Assembly: GCA_036732565.1 (NCBI GenBank)
Contig: DAINCF010000473.1
Location: 1 to 5,668 of the forward strand
Source of the DNA: JAIVJN01 sp036732565
GTDB taxonomy: Bacteria; Acidobacteriota; Vicinamibacteria; Vicinamibacterales; UBA2999
DNA length: 5,668 bases
Direction of reading: 5' to 3'
This document shows, piece after piece, positions 1 through 5,070 of this stretch (position 1 is the stretch's first letter; the number at the start of each line of letters is the position of its first letter). The translations under genes and the position numbers were made by a program. A model generated the notes under the pieces. That model was not told the origin of the DNA. It searched no databases and saw only the letters and a list, made by a program, of their open reading frames with translations.

Positions 1-193
1 CCTGCACGATCGAGACGAGCCGATCGGCAGCGGGGTAGGGCAGCTCGCGGAGCACGACGCCGTCGACGACGGTGAAGATCGCCGTGGTGCCGCCGATCCC
101 GAGCGCCAGCGTCAGGATCGCGACCAGCGTGAAGCCCGGAGACCGCCGAAGCGAGCGCAGCGTGTAGCGGACGTCCTGGGCCAGGGCGCTCAC
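1..193 (-). CDS. FtsX/MacB-type ABC transporter permease (ADOP-like), N-terminal part
   Basis: Reading the minus strand from a GTG at 193-191 gives 64 codons that run off the left edge, so only the N-terminus is present. The peptide contains DVRYTLRSLRRSP, then the hydrophobic run GFTLVAILTLALGIG (about residues 20-35), then TAIFTVVDGVVLRELPYP. This is the characteristic start of MacB-type permeases of the ADOP group (acidobacterial duplicated orphan permease): a short cytoplasmic amphipathic stretch, the first transmembrane helix, then the periplasmic domain. A GGAG ribosome site at 202-199, five bases before the GTG, supports the start. Family members are usually about 800 residues, so most of the gene lies outside. 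It follows the ATPase gene by 102 bp and is probably the membrane partner of that ATPase and the upstream adaptor. Export substrate (drug, peptide or lipoprotein) cannot be told from this fragment. Confidence 0.9.
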   Translation of the reverse strand, partial: MSALAQDVRYTLRSLRRSPGFTLVAILTLALGIGGTTAIFTVVDGVVLRELPYPAADRLVSIVQ

Positions 194-208
194 GAGAGCT
201 CCGTCTAC

Positions 209-227
209 GCCCCGCCAGAGGCGGGGC
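209..227. repeat. 8-bp hairpin between ATPase and permease genes
   Basis: Arms GCCCCGCC (209-216) and GGCGGGGC (220-227) pair perfectly around AGA. It sits 7 bases upstream of the permease GGAG site on the minus strand. There is no T-run on either side, so it is not a standard intrinsic terminator. It could stabilise or punctuate the transcript between ATPase and permease, or be a remnant of the same sort of palindromic repeat seen at 1016-1089. Confidence 0.5.
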
Positions 228-245
228 CAAGCAATACTGCGTTGA

Positions 246-295
246 GCGAGGCGGAGACGCACCGCATCTGGTTCCGATCGGAAGCGGAGCCTCGC
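246..295. repeat. Nested inverted repeat just downstream of the ATPase gene
   Basis: GCGAGGC (246-252) and GCCTCGC (289-295) form perfect 7-bp arms. They enclose the perfect 12-bp palindrome TTCCGATCGGAA (272-283). On the minus-strand transcript a further CCGC/GCGG pairing can be drawn between the outer stem and the inner palindrome. It begins directly after the ATPase stop codon (TAG at 298-296). This looks like RNA secondary structure in the operon transcript; no function can be assigned. Confidence 0.4.
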
Positions 296-997
296 CTAAA
301 CAACGGCCGCGTTCTCTTCGACGACACGACCGTCGAAGAGGTGAATCGATCGATCGGCGTGCGCGGCGTAGCGCGGATCGTGGGTGACCATGCAGATGGT
401 CGCGCCCTGGCGATGCAGCTCGCGCATCAGGTCCATCACGGCTTCACCGTTCTTCGAGTCCAAGTTGCCCGTGGGCTCGTCGGCGAGCAGGATCGACGGC
501 TGTCCGCCGACGGCGCGGGCAACCGCGACGCGCTGCTGCTGACCGCCGGAGAGCTGTGAGGGCAAGTGCTTCGCGCGATGCGCCATGCCGACGCGCTCGA
601 GCGCGGCGTTGGCGCGCTCCCGGCGCTCCGACGCCTTCATGCCGCGATAGATGAGCGGCAGCTCGACGTTCTCGAACACCGTGAGGTCGCCGATCAAGTT
701 GAAGCTCTGGAAGATGAACCCGATCTCGCGATTGCGCACCCGCGCCCGCTCCGACAGCGACAGGTTCGCCACCTGCTGGCTGTTCAGCATATAGGTGCCC
801 TCGCTCGGCGTGTCGAGCAGGCCGAGGATCGCGAGCAGCGTCGACTTACCACACCCCGACGGGCCGGCGATGGCGACGTACTCACCCTGCTGAATCTCCA
901 GGTGGATGCCGGACAGGGCGTGCGTCTCGACCTCGTCGGTCAAGAACACCTTCTTGATCCCGTCGAGATGGATGAGGGGTTGCGCTGAAGCGTTCAT
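296..997 (-). CDS. MacB/LolD-type ABC transporter ATP-binding protein
   Basis: A complete 233-residue nucleotide-binding subunit that would hydrolyse ATP to drive the FtsX-type permease encoded downstream. All ABC motifs are present: Walker A GPSGCGKST (residues 45-53), Q-loop glutamine in FIFQSFNL (97), signature LSGGQ (149-153), Walker B ILLADEP (169-175) with catalytic Glu174, D-loop GNLD (177-180) and H-loop VTHD (His206). The LSGGQQQRVAVARA and ADEPTGNLDS wording is typical of the MacB/LolD/FtsE lineage (mechanotransmission-type transporters), and the length is normal for a stand-alone ATPase. I chose the ATG at 997 over an in-frame GTG at 1003, because AAAGGAG at 1012-1006 lies 8 bases from the ATG but only 2 from the GTG. 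The gene lies between adaptor and permease genes in one orientation, the usual tripartite efflux/export operon layout. Confidence 0.95.
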   Translation of the reverse strand: MNASAQPLIHLDGIKKVFLTDEVETHALSGIHLEIQQGEYVAIAGPSGCGKSTLLAILGLLDTPSEGTYMLNSQQVANLSLSERARVRNREIGFIFQSFNLIGDLTVFENVELPLIYRGMKASERRERANAALERVGMAHRAKHLPSQLSGGQQQRVAVARAVGGQPSILLADEPTGNLDSKNGEAVMDLMRELHRQGATICMVTHDPRYAAHADRSIHLFDGRVVEENAAVV

Positions 998-1005
998 CGT
1001 CACGG

Positions 1006-1012
1006 CTCCTTT
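1006..1012 (-). promoter_or_regulatory. Ribosome binding site of the ABC ATPase gene
   Basis: AAAGGAG on the minus strand, 8 bases before the ATG at 997, decides the start codon. It lies only three bases from the outer stem of the REP-like palindrome at 1016-1037. Folding of that palindrome in the mRNA could therefore affect ribosome access (inference). Confidence 0.7.
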
Positions 1013-1015
1013 ATT

Positions 1016-1089
1016 CGGCCGGCCTAAAGGCCGGCCGCTACGTACGTTTCGGTACCGCTCTTCGTAGGGGCCGGCCTTCAGGCCGGCCC
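1016..1089. repeat. REPIN-like doublet: two inverted GTAG-footed palindromes
   Basis: Two 27-nt units face each other across a 20-nt spacer (1043-1062). The right unit (1063-1089) reads CGTAG followed by GGGCCGGCC-TTCA-GGCCGGCCC. The left unit (1042-1016, minus strand) reads CGTAG followed by CGGCCGGCC-TTTA-GGCCGGCCG. I count 24 of 27 positions identical between the units. Each is a 9-10 bp GC stem with a tiny loop, preceded by GTAG, and the two GTAG feet point inward. A GTAG tetranucleotide 5' of a palindrome is the established hallmark of REP elements mobilised by RAYT (TnpA-REP) transposases, and an inverted pair is a REPIN. It fills nearly the whole gap between adaptor stop (1095) and ATPase ribosome site. 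Neither hairpin has a T-tract, so it is more likely an mRNA stabiliser or attenuator than a terminator. No transposase is encoded in the window. Confidence 0.75.
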
Positions 1090-1094
1090 AATCT

Positions 1095-2357
1095 CTATCG
1101 CAGTCGAATGCGATCGAACTGATCCCACGCCGACATGTCTGACAGCACCACCTGATCCCCTTCGGCCAGGCCGCCGAGAATTTCGATGGTGTTCACCGAG
1201 CTGCGGCCCAGTTGCACCTGGGTGCGGCTCGCCTCGCCCGTTTCCTGATTCACCTTGAACAGGCCGACCGTGCTCTGTTCCTGCCCGAACGCGGGCCGCC
1301 CAACGAATAGGACGTTGTCCAGCCGTTCGAGTTCAACCGTGCCGTCCACACTGAGGTCCGGCCGGGCGCCGCGTGGCAGCGCGCCCTCGAGGCCGACGTC
1401 CACGGTGACCGTGCCGTTGGCGGCCGACGGATCGATGCGGATCACCTTGCCCTGGATGATGCCGTTGCGCGTGTCGACCTGGGCAATTTGACCGATGGTG
1501 AGATCGCGCGCCTGGGTCTCCGCGATGCGCAGCTCGGCCTTGAGCCGCGTGGGGTCGGCGACGCGCACGAGGTTGGTGCCGGCGACGACCTGCTGGCCGA
1601 CTTCCACGGGCACCTGCTCCAGCACGCCTTCCATGCCGGCCCTCACGCGAAGCTGATCGACCTGCGATCGCCGCAGCTCGTAGAGCGACCGCAGCTGATC
1701 GATGCGCGCCTTCTGGGCGAGAAGCTGCTGCTTGATGTTCTCTTCCGCGACCTTGAGACGGTCTTGTTCGATCTGGTTGCGCACGGCCAAGGAGTCGGAC
1801 CGGACGACCGATTGCTTGAGGATGAGATTGGAGACCAGACCGTCCTTGGCCAGGCCTTCGTTGACCTCGCGATCGAGCTTGGCCTGCTGGAAGTCCGCCT
1901 CCACCGTGGCCGCGACCGAGCGCTGATTGAGCCGCTCGGTCTGGAGCTTCGCATCGAGGCTGGCGTAGTCGGCCTCGCCCGCGCGCAGCTGCTGCTCGGC
2001 GTCACTCATGGCTTGCTGGACCGTCGGATCGCTCAGCTCGAGGATGACGGTGTCAGGTTTGACCAGCGTGCCGGGCCGCATGATGATCCGCTCGACGCGG
2101 CCTTGCGTGTACGCCGGAATCCACCGGCGGGCCTCATCGACGGGAACGAGCGTGCCGAGGCCGCGCACGCTGCGCAGCATCGGTCCACGCTTGACGGTCT
2201 CGCGCCAGACGGTAGCCGCTTCGACGGTCGGCGCAGCCGGCTGCAGCTGCCCCAGCGCCACCGAGACGACCCCGATGATCACAACGCCCGTGACGACGAA
2301 GGCGATCCGACGGAGCTTTTTCTGCCGCGCCACGGAGGCAGGTCGCTGAATGTCCAT
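1095..2357 (-). CDS. Periplasmic adaptor subunit of a MacA/HlyD-type ABC efflux system
   Basis: A 420-residue membrane-fusion protein that would link the inner-membrane ABC transporter to an outer-membrane channel. Layout: a short basic cytoplasmic tail (RQKKLRR, residues 11-17); one transmembrane anchor (about 18-36); first half of the lipoyl domain (about 75-110, with GRVERIIMRPGTLVKPDTVILEL); a long heptad-rich coiled-coil hairpin (about 112-238, rich in Gln, Leu, Arg and Glu); the second lipoyl half (VRAGMEGVLEQVPVEVGQQV, from 238); a beta-barrel (about 270-345); and a membrane-proximal domain ending in GLAEGDQVVLSDMSAWDQFDRIRL. Length and order match HlyD/MacA adaptors. I start at the ATG at 2357 because residues from there begin directly with the cytoplasmic tail, although its ribosome site (GGA, about 10 bases upstream) is weak. 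Upstream in-frame starts at 2426 (preceded by GGGGAG) and 2462 would add a low-complexity tail and read through the palindrome at 2401-2423. First gene of the operon. Confidence 0.93.
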   Translation of the reverse strand: MDIQRPASVARQKKLRRIAFVVTGVVIIGVVSVALGQLQPAAPTVEAATVWRETVKRGPMLRSVRGLGTLVPVDEARRWIPAYTQGRVERIIMRPGTLVKPDTVILELSDPTVQQAMSDAEQQLRAGEADYASLDAKLQTERLNQRSVAATVEADFQQAKLDREVNEGLAKDGLVSNLILKQSVVRSDSLAVRNQIEQDRLKVAEENIKQQLLAQKARIDQLRSLYELRRSQVDQLRVRAGMEGVLEQVPVEVGQQVVAGTNLVRVADPTRLKAELRIAETQARDLTIGQIAQVDTRNGIIQGKVIRIDPSAANGTVTVDVGLEGALPRGARPDLSVDGTVELERLDNVLFVGRPAFGQEQSTVGLFKVNQETGEASRTQVQLGRSSVNTIEILGGLAEGDQVVLSDMSAWDQFDRIRLR

Positions 2358-2400
2358 GTCGTTTTGTCCGTTAGCGGAGTCTACTTTTGAGAGTGCATCT

Positions 2401-2423
2401 GGACCGTTCCGTAGGAACGGTCC
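2401..2423. promoter_or_regulatory. Perfect 10+3+10 palindrome upstream of the adaptor gene (operator candidate)
   Basis: Arms GGACCGTTCC (2401-2410) and GGAACGGTCC (2414-2423) are perfectly complementary around GTA. The palindrome is 43 bases before the chosen adaptor start. Its size and symmetry fit a dimeric repressor site, for example TetR-type, or a 5' UTR hairpin. No T-run follows in either direction, so termination is unlikely. The regulator is not in the window. Confidence 0.55.
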
Positions 2424-2444
2424 CATACTGCTCCCCGAGCACTC

Positions 2445-2457
2445 GGCAGACGGTTGC
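2445..2457. repeat. Direct repeat copy 1, GGCAGACGGTTGC
   Basis: This 13-mer matches the copy at 2506-2518 at 12 of 13 positions; the starts are 61 bp apart, roughly six helical turns. It lies just upstream of the 2401-2423 palindrome as seen by the export operon. It is a possible binding site for a regulator (inference). Confidence 0.4.
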
Positions 2458-2505
2458 GCCACTGTTGATACGCACCGTTAGACGAGTCTTACCCACCAAA
2501 GAGAT

Positions 2506-2519
2506 GGCAGACGTTTGCC
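2506..2519. promoter_or_regulatory. Direct repeat copy 2, quasi-palindrome GGCAGACGTTTGCC (operator candidate)
   Basis: Second copy of the repeated 13-mer. With one extra base it becomes an imperfect palindrome: outer GGCA/TGCC and central ACGT are symmetric, with one mismatched pair. The shape recalls LacI/GalR-family operators centred on a CG step (PurR-type ACGTTTGC half-sites), but the resemblance is loose and no such regulator is encoded here. Confidence 0.35.
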
Positions 2520-2552
2520 TCATGTATCACAAACGCCGTGCCACGGGTCGAG

Positions 2553-2569
2553 GTTCCGTCAAACGGAAC
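2553..2569. repeat. 7+3+7 inverted repeat, GTTCCGT/ACGGAAC
   Basis: Perfect arms at 2553-2559 and 2563-2569 around CAA. The GTTCC/GGAAC words also occur inside the 2401-2423 palindrome, although with a different spacing. An A-run follows on the plus strand, so on the minus strand the T-run comes before the hairpin; it is not a terminator in either direction. It may be an operator or a chance structure. Confidence 0.35.
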
Positions 2570-2577
2570 AAAAACAG

Positions 2578-2598
2578 GGGTTAAGCCGTTGTTAACCC
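2578..2598. repeat. 7+7+7 inverted repeat, GGGTTAA/TTAACCC
   Basis: Perfect arms at 2578-2584 and 2592-2598 with a 7-nt centre. The AT-containing half-sites at this spacing are typical of a protein-binding dyad and would form only a modest RNA hairpin. It is near the middle of the divergent region and could serve either direction. Function unknown. Confidence 0.35.
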
Positions 2599-2686
2599 GT
2601 AAGTCGGCGCTCGTGAGTGTCCGAATCCGGGACGCCTCGCTTCCGCGACAGGACGCCGGCAGGGCTAGGCCGTTTGCCCGAGCGTC

Positions 2687-2723
2687 ATATCGTGGTCACG
2701 GCGACGTGATGCGGATACGATAT
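2687..2723. promoter_or_regulatory. Nested inverted repeats and possible promoter upstream of the phosphoesterase gene
   Basis: Outer arms ATATCGT (2687-2693) and ACGATAT (2717-2723) enclose inner arms TCACG (2696-2700) and CGTGA (2705-2709). Both pairs are perfect. The element overlaps a weak promoter-like pair on the plus strand: TGGTCA at 2693-2698 and TACGAT at 2716-2721, 17 bp apart, each matching 4 of 6 bases of the sigma-70 consensus. It ends 23 bases before the phosphoesterase start. It could be an operator over a promoter or a leader hairpin; the promoter call is tentative. Confidence 0.3.
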
Positions 2724-2735
2724 CTTACTGAGAAC

Positions 2736-2740
2736 GAGGG
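2736..2740 (+). promoter_or_regulatory. Ribosome binding site of the phosphoesterase gene
   Basis: GAGGG six bases before the GTG at 2747. It supports that start, from which the first metal motif DTH follows at residues 8-10. Confidence 0.6.
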
Positions 2741-2746
2741 ACTTAA

Positions 2747-4105
2747 GTGCGCGCCGCCATCGTTTCGGACACCCACTTCGGCGACGACCTGTGCACCCTG
2801 GTCCGCGAGGACGCCCACGGCAGCGTCGTCCTCGGCCCAGCGTATGACCTGTTCCGGGACGCGGTCGGAAAGGTCGACTACCTCATCCTCCTCGGCGACG
2901 TGCTCGACTTCTCGGTGGCGAGCTACGAGAAGGCGTACCGCCACGCGAAAGTGTTTTTCACCCAACTTCAGCAGGATGGTCTCGCCGAGCAGCTGATCTA
3001 CATTCCTGGCAATCACGACTTCGACATCTGGCACATCGTCGAGCACCAGGTGAACGTCATCAACCAGCTCAAACAGGGCGAGCTGCCGCGCGCGTTCAAG
3101 CGCTCGGTGCCAGGCGTCCTGGATGACCGTCGCGCCGATCCCGCAGAGAAGTTCACGCTGCCTGACGTGACGCCCAAGCCCGAGTGGCATGACAACCGCG
3201 CCAAGTACGGCAACCTGTTCTTCGACCACATCACGCGGCGGCGGTCCACGCGGCGCGGCATTCGCGCCGAGGGACGCAAGCTGACGTTCAACTTCGCCTA
3301 CCCGAATCTGTATCTCGTGAGCGACGCCGGTGAGTGCGTGCTGGTGACGCACGGCCATTACTTCGAGGCCTACTGGGCGCTGGCATCGGACTGGCTGCTG
3401 CAGTTCGCGGGCGACGAGGTGCCGCTGGAGACGCCAGGGGAACCGACGCTGCAGGAGCTCGTGGGCATGAACCTGCCGCTCAATCAGCTGGCCTGCACCG
3501 GCATCGGTCAGGCGGCGCCGCTGACGCACCTGGTCCGGCGCATTCAACAGGAAGTGGAGGCCGGCCGGGTCGCCGTGCTGGCGAAGTCGTTGGATCGCAT
3601 CGAAGCACGGATGCTGGCCGAGCGGGCGCACGTGTCGCGGATGCGCCGGGCCGCGGAGCGCTACGTGCTCCGGTGGATGAAGCGGTGGCTCCTCAACGCG
3701 CTCGCGACCACCGAGCAGGCGCGCTACAGCCGGTTGTTCATGAACCGCCCGCAGGTGCGCGACCGCTTCCGCCGCTACTTCCACTACAGCATCAACGAGA
3801 TTCGACAGCTCTCCCGCGAGCATGGCATCGACATTCCGATGCCGTCGCACGTCGTTTTTGGCCACACGCACCAGCCGATTGCGTGGGGGGACCAGGAGCT
3901 CATCGACACCATCGAGGGCCGCGAGGTTCGGTTCTGCAACACCGGCGGGTGGCTGCTGCGCGAGGAGCTGGATGGCAGCCACAACTTCGTCGGCGCCGAG
4001 GTCGTGTTCTACGAGACGGGCAAGGGCTTCTCGTCGACCTCGATCCGCAGCGGCGACCTCGAGGCCGTCGCCGCCCGCGCCCAGGCGCTCGCCTCCACGG
4101 CGTAG
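2747..4105 (+). CDS. Calcineurin-like metallophosphoesterase with long insertion
   Basis: A complete 452-residue protein with no signal peptide, so probably cytoplasmic. The metal-binding motifs of the calcineurin-like (binuclear metal) phosphoesterase fold appear in order: D8-x-H10 (SDTHFGD), GD51VLD, GNH90D91, H202/H204 in VTHGH, and GH373-T-H375 near the C-terminus. It should hydrolyse a phosphomonoester or phosphodiester; the substrate is not evident. The core resembles small phosphoesterases such as LpxH-type UDP-diacylglucosamine hydrolases, but it is nearly twice their length. The extra part lies between the fourth and fifth motifs (about residues 205-368). This segment is helical-looking and Arg-rich, with WMKRWLLNAL and FRRYFHYSINEIRQL stretches that could contact a membrane or partner. 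The GTG start is supported by GAGGG and by the first motif lying eight residues in, as usual for the family. The kinase-like gene follows after 73 bp on the same strand. Confidence 0.9.
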   Translation: MRAAIVSDTHFGDDLCTLVREDAHGSVVLGPAYDLFRDAVGKVDYLILLGDVLDFSVASYEKAYRHAKVFFTQLQQDGLAEQLIYIPGNHDFDIWHIVEHQVNVINQLKQGELPRAFKRSVPGVLDDRRADPAEKFTLPDVTPKPEWHDNRAKYGNLFFDHITRRRSTRRGIRAEGRKLTFNFAYPNLYLVSDAGECVLVTHGHYFEAYWALASDWLLQFAGDEVPLETPGEPTLQELVGMNLPLNQLACTGIGQAAPLTHLVRRIQQEVEAGRVAVLAKSLDRIEARMLAERAHVSRMRRAAERYVLRWMKRWLLNALATTEQARYSRLFMNRPQVRDRFRRYFHYSINEIRQLSREHGIDIPMPSHVVFGHTHQPIAWGDQELIDTIEGREVRFCNTGGWLLREELDGSHNFVGAEVVFYETGKGFSSTSIRSGDLEAVAARAQALASTA

Positions 4106-4130
4106 AACCCTAGAACCCCGTTCTTATTTC
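4103..4130 (+). terminator. Possible weak terminator and 8-bp tandem duplication after the phosphoesterase gene
   Basis: TAGAACCC occurs twice in tandem (4103-4110 and 4111-4118), the first copy containing the stop codon. The second copy can pair AGAAC (4112-4116) with GTTCT (4120-4124) around CCC, followed by T-rich TATTTCTGTT. A 5-bp stem is short for an intrinsic terminator, so read-through into the kinase-like gene is likely. Confidence 0.25.
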
Positions 4131-4168
4131 TGTTGAAACGCTGCGGCCACCCCGGCCACTATGTGCCC

Positions 4169-4173
4169 GGAGG
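4169..4173 (+). promoter_or_regulatory. Strong ribosome binding site of the kinase-like gene
   Basis: GGAGG five bases before the ATG at 4179, the best Shine-Dalgarno match in the window. It selects 4179 over the in-frame ATG at 4161, which has no such site. Confidence 0.75.
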
Positions 4174-4178
4174 TGCGC

Positions 4179-5066
4179 ATGTCCCTGCTTCCGGTCGTCG
4201 TTCTCGGCGTCGCCGTGACGGTATTGGCGGCAAGCCCCTTCGCGTCCGCTCCTGGCACGCCTCTCGATTCGCGCAACCTCGGGCTCACTCAGGCCCAGCC
4301 ACCCGCGGCGCCGGTCGCCGTCACCACGCTCACCCGGGCCGAGCAGACGGCGTTTCTCGAACGCGCCGAGATCACCCGCGAGCGGCGCGTCTCCAAGGGC
4401 ATCACCGGCACCGTGCGCGCCACGCTGAGCGACGGCGTCTACACTCACGACGCCAGCATCCAGGTCGTTGACCAGTACAAAGCGATCTTCGAGGGCACGA
4501 AGGGCACGGAGCTCGGTTTCAGAGACTCGTGGCGCTACAACCTGGCCGCCTATCATCTCGACATCCTGCTCGACCTCGGCATGATTCCGGTGACCGTGCA
4601 TCGCAAGTACAAAGGGCAAGACGCGTCGTTCACGTGGTGGGTGGACGATGTGATGATGGATGAGGGAGAGCGCTACAAGAAGAAGGTCGTCGCGCCCGAT
4701 CTCCTGGCGTGGAATCGCCAGTTGTGGACGCTGCGGATCTTCGATCAGCTAATCGAGAACACGGATCGAAACCTCGGCAACATGCTGATCGATCGCGGCT
4801 GGAAAGTGTGGATGATCGATCACACCCGCGCGTTCCGGCGCGGTGAGGACCTCCGGAGCCGGGAGAACCTGACGCGCTGCGACCGGCAGCTGCTGGCCAG
4901 GCTGAAGGCGCTCGATGCTGAACAAATCCGACAGGCAGCCGGCCAGTGGCTGAGAGACGGGGAGATCGTGCCGATGCTGGCGCGCCGCGACCGCATCGTC
5001 GAGCACTTCGAGCGCGCCCCGGATGGCGCCCTGTACGACGTTACGCGACCGCCCGTTGTACGCTGA
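4179..5066 (+). CDS. Secreted PI3/4-kinase-like (HipA/FAM20-like fold) protein, uncharacterised
   Basis: A 295-residue protein without an assigned function. Residues 1-24 (MSLLPVVVLGVAVTVLAASP onward) look like a Sec signal peptide ending near ASA, though the n-region lacks a basic residue. A Pro/Ala-rich linker follows to about 50. The rest matches the layout of PI3/4-kinase-like folds: a Gly/beta region (KGITGTVRATLSDG, 73-86); a candidate ATP lysine in QYKAIF (Lys101); GTELGFRDSWRYNLAAYHLD, where Glu111 may pair with the lysine; a WWVDDV hinge-like segment; the catalytic-loop-like NTDRNLGN (Asp196, Asn201); and WMIDH (Asp214) in the metal-binding position. The same D-x4-N ... DH arrangement occurs in PI4-kinases and SCO1664-type proteins. 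I recall similar unnamed proteins in Acidobacteriota but have not searched. The export signal suggests periplasmic or surface action, where ATP supply is unclear, so another nucleotide, another reaction, or a pseudokinase role is possible. Confidence 0.8.
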   Translation: MSLLPVVVLGVAVTVLAASPFASAPGTPLDSRNLGLTQAQPPAAPVAVTTLTRAEQTAFLERAEITRERRVSKGITGTVRATLSDGVYTHDASIQVVDQYKAIFEGTKGTELGFRDSWRYNLAAYHLDILLDLGMIPVTVHRKYKGQDASFTWWVDDVMMDEGERYKKKVVAPDLLAWNRQLWTLRIFDQLIENTDRNLGNMLIDRGWKVWMIDHTRAFRRGEDLRSRENLTRCDRQLLARLKALDAEQIRQAAGQWLRDGEIVPMLARRDRIVEHFERAPDGALYDVTRPPVVR

Positions 5067-5070
5067 ACGC

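Larger units (their letters stand above)
2358..2746. other. Divergent intergenic regulatory region
   Basis: These 389 bases separate the minus-strand export operon from the plus-strand phosphoesterase. Short open frames that cross it have no recognisable protein features, and I do not call them genes. Its composition is visibly less GC-rich than the flanking genes (for example 2461-2600, with several A-runs). It is crowded with inverted and direct repeats, listed separately. Promoters for both directions must lie here, but I could not identify a convincing -35/-10 pair for the minus strand. Confidence 0.7.

Noticed and set aside
1063..1089. Intrinsic terminator after the adaptor gene
   Set aside because: The strong hairpin has no T-tract on the minus-strand side, and the REP-like foot and inverted partner explain it better.
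1488..2390. 300-codon open frame on the plus strand opposite the adaptor gene
   Set aside because: It is antisense to a clear HlyD/MacA adaptor and its translation is Asp/Arg/Leu-rich without motifs.
2445..2518. Sigma-54 promoter elements (GG...GC type) at the two GGCAGACGnTTGC copies
   Set aside because: The GG and GC doublets are separated by 9 bases rather than the required 10, and the match to TGGCAC-N5-TTGC is otherwise incomplete.
2387..2996. Small plus-strand frames at 2387-2584 and 2538-2996
   Set aside because: Neither has protein features. The second runs into the phosphoesterase in a different frame and the first crosses the dyad-rich regulatory region.
2696..3982. Long open frame on the minus strand opposite the phosphoesterase gene
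   Set aside because: It is the antisense of a gene with complete catalytic motifs. Its protein has no recognisable domain and shows the Val/Arg/His-rich bias expected of an antisense frame in GC-rich DNA.
3334..4113. 259-codon plus-strand frame overlapping the phosphoesterase in another frame
   Set aside because: It is low in complexity, rich in Arg, Ala and Gly, and lies entirely within the coding frame that carries the metal-binding motifs, apart from its last few codons.
4133..4162. TTGAAA/CACTAT promoter before the kinase-like gene
   Set aside because: The -10 matches only 3 of 6 bases at 18-bp spacing, and the transcript would begin at the ribosome site.
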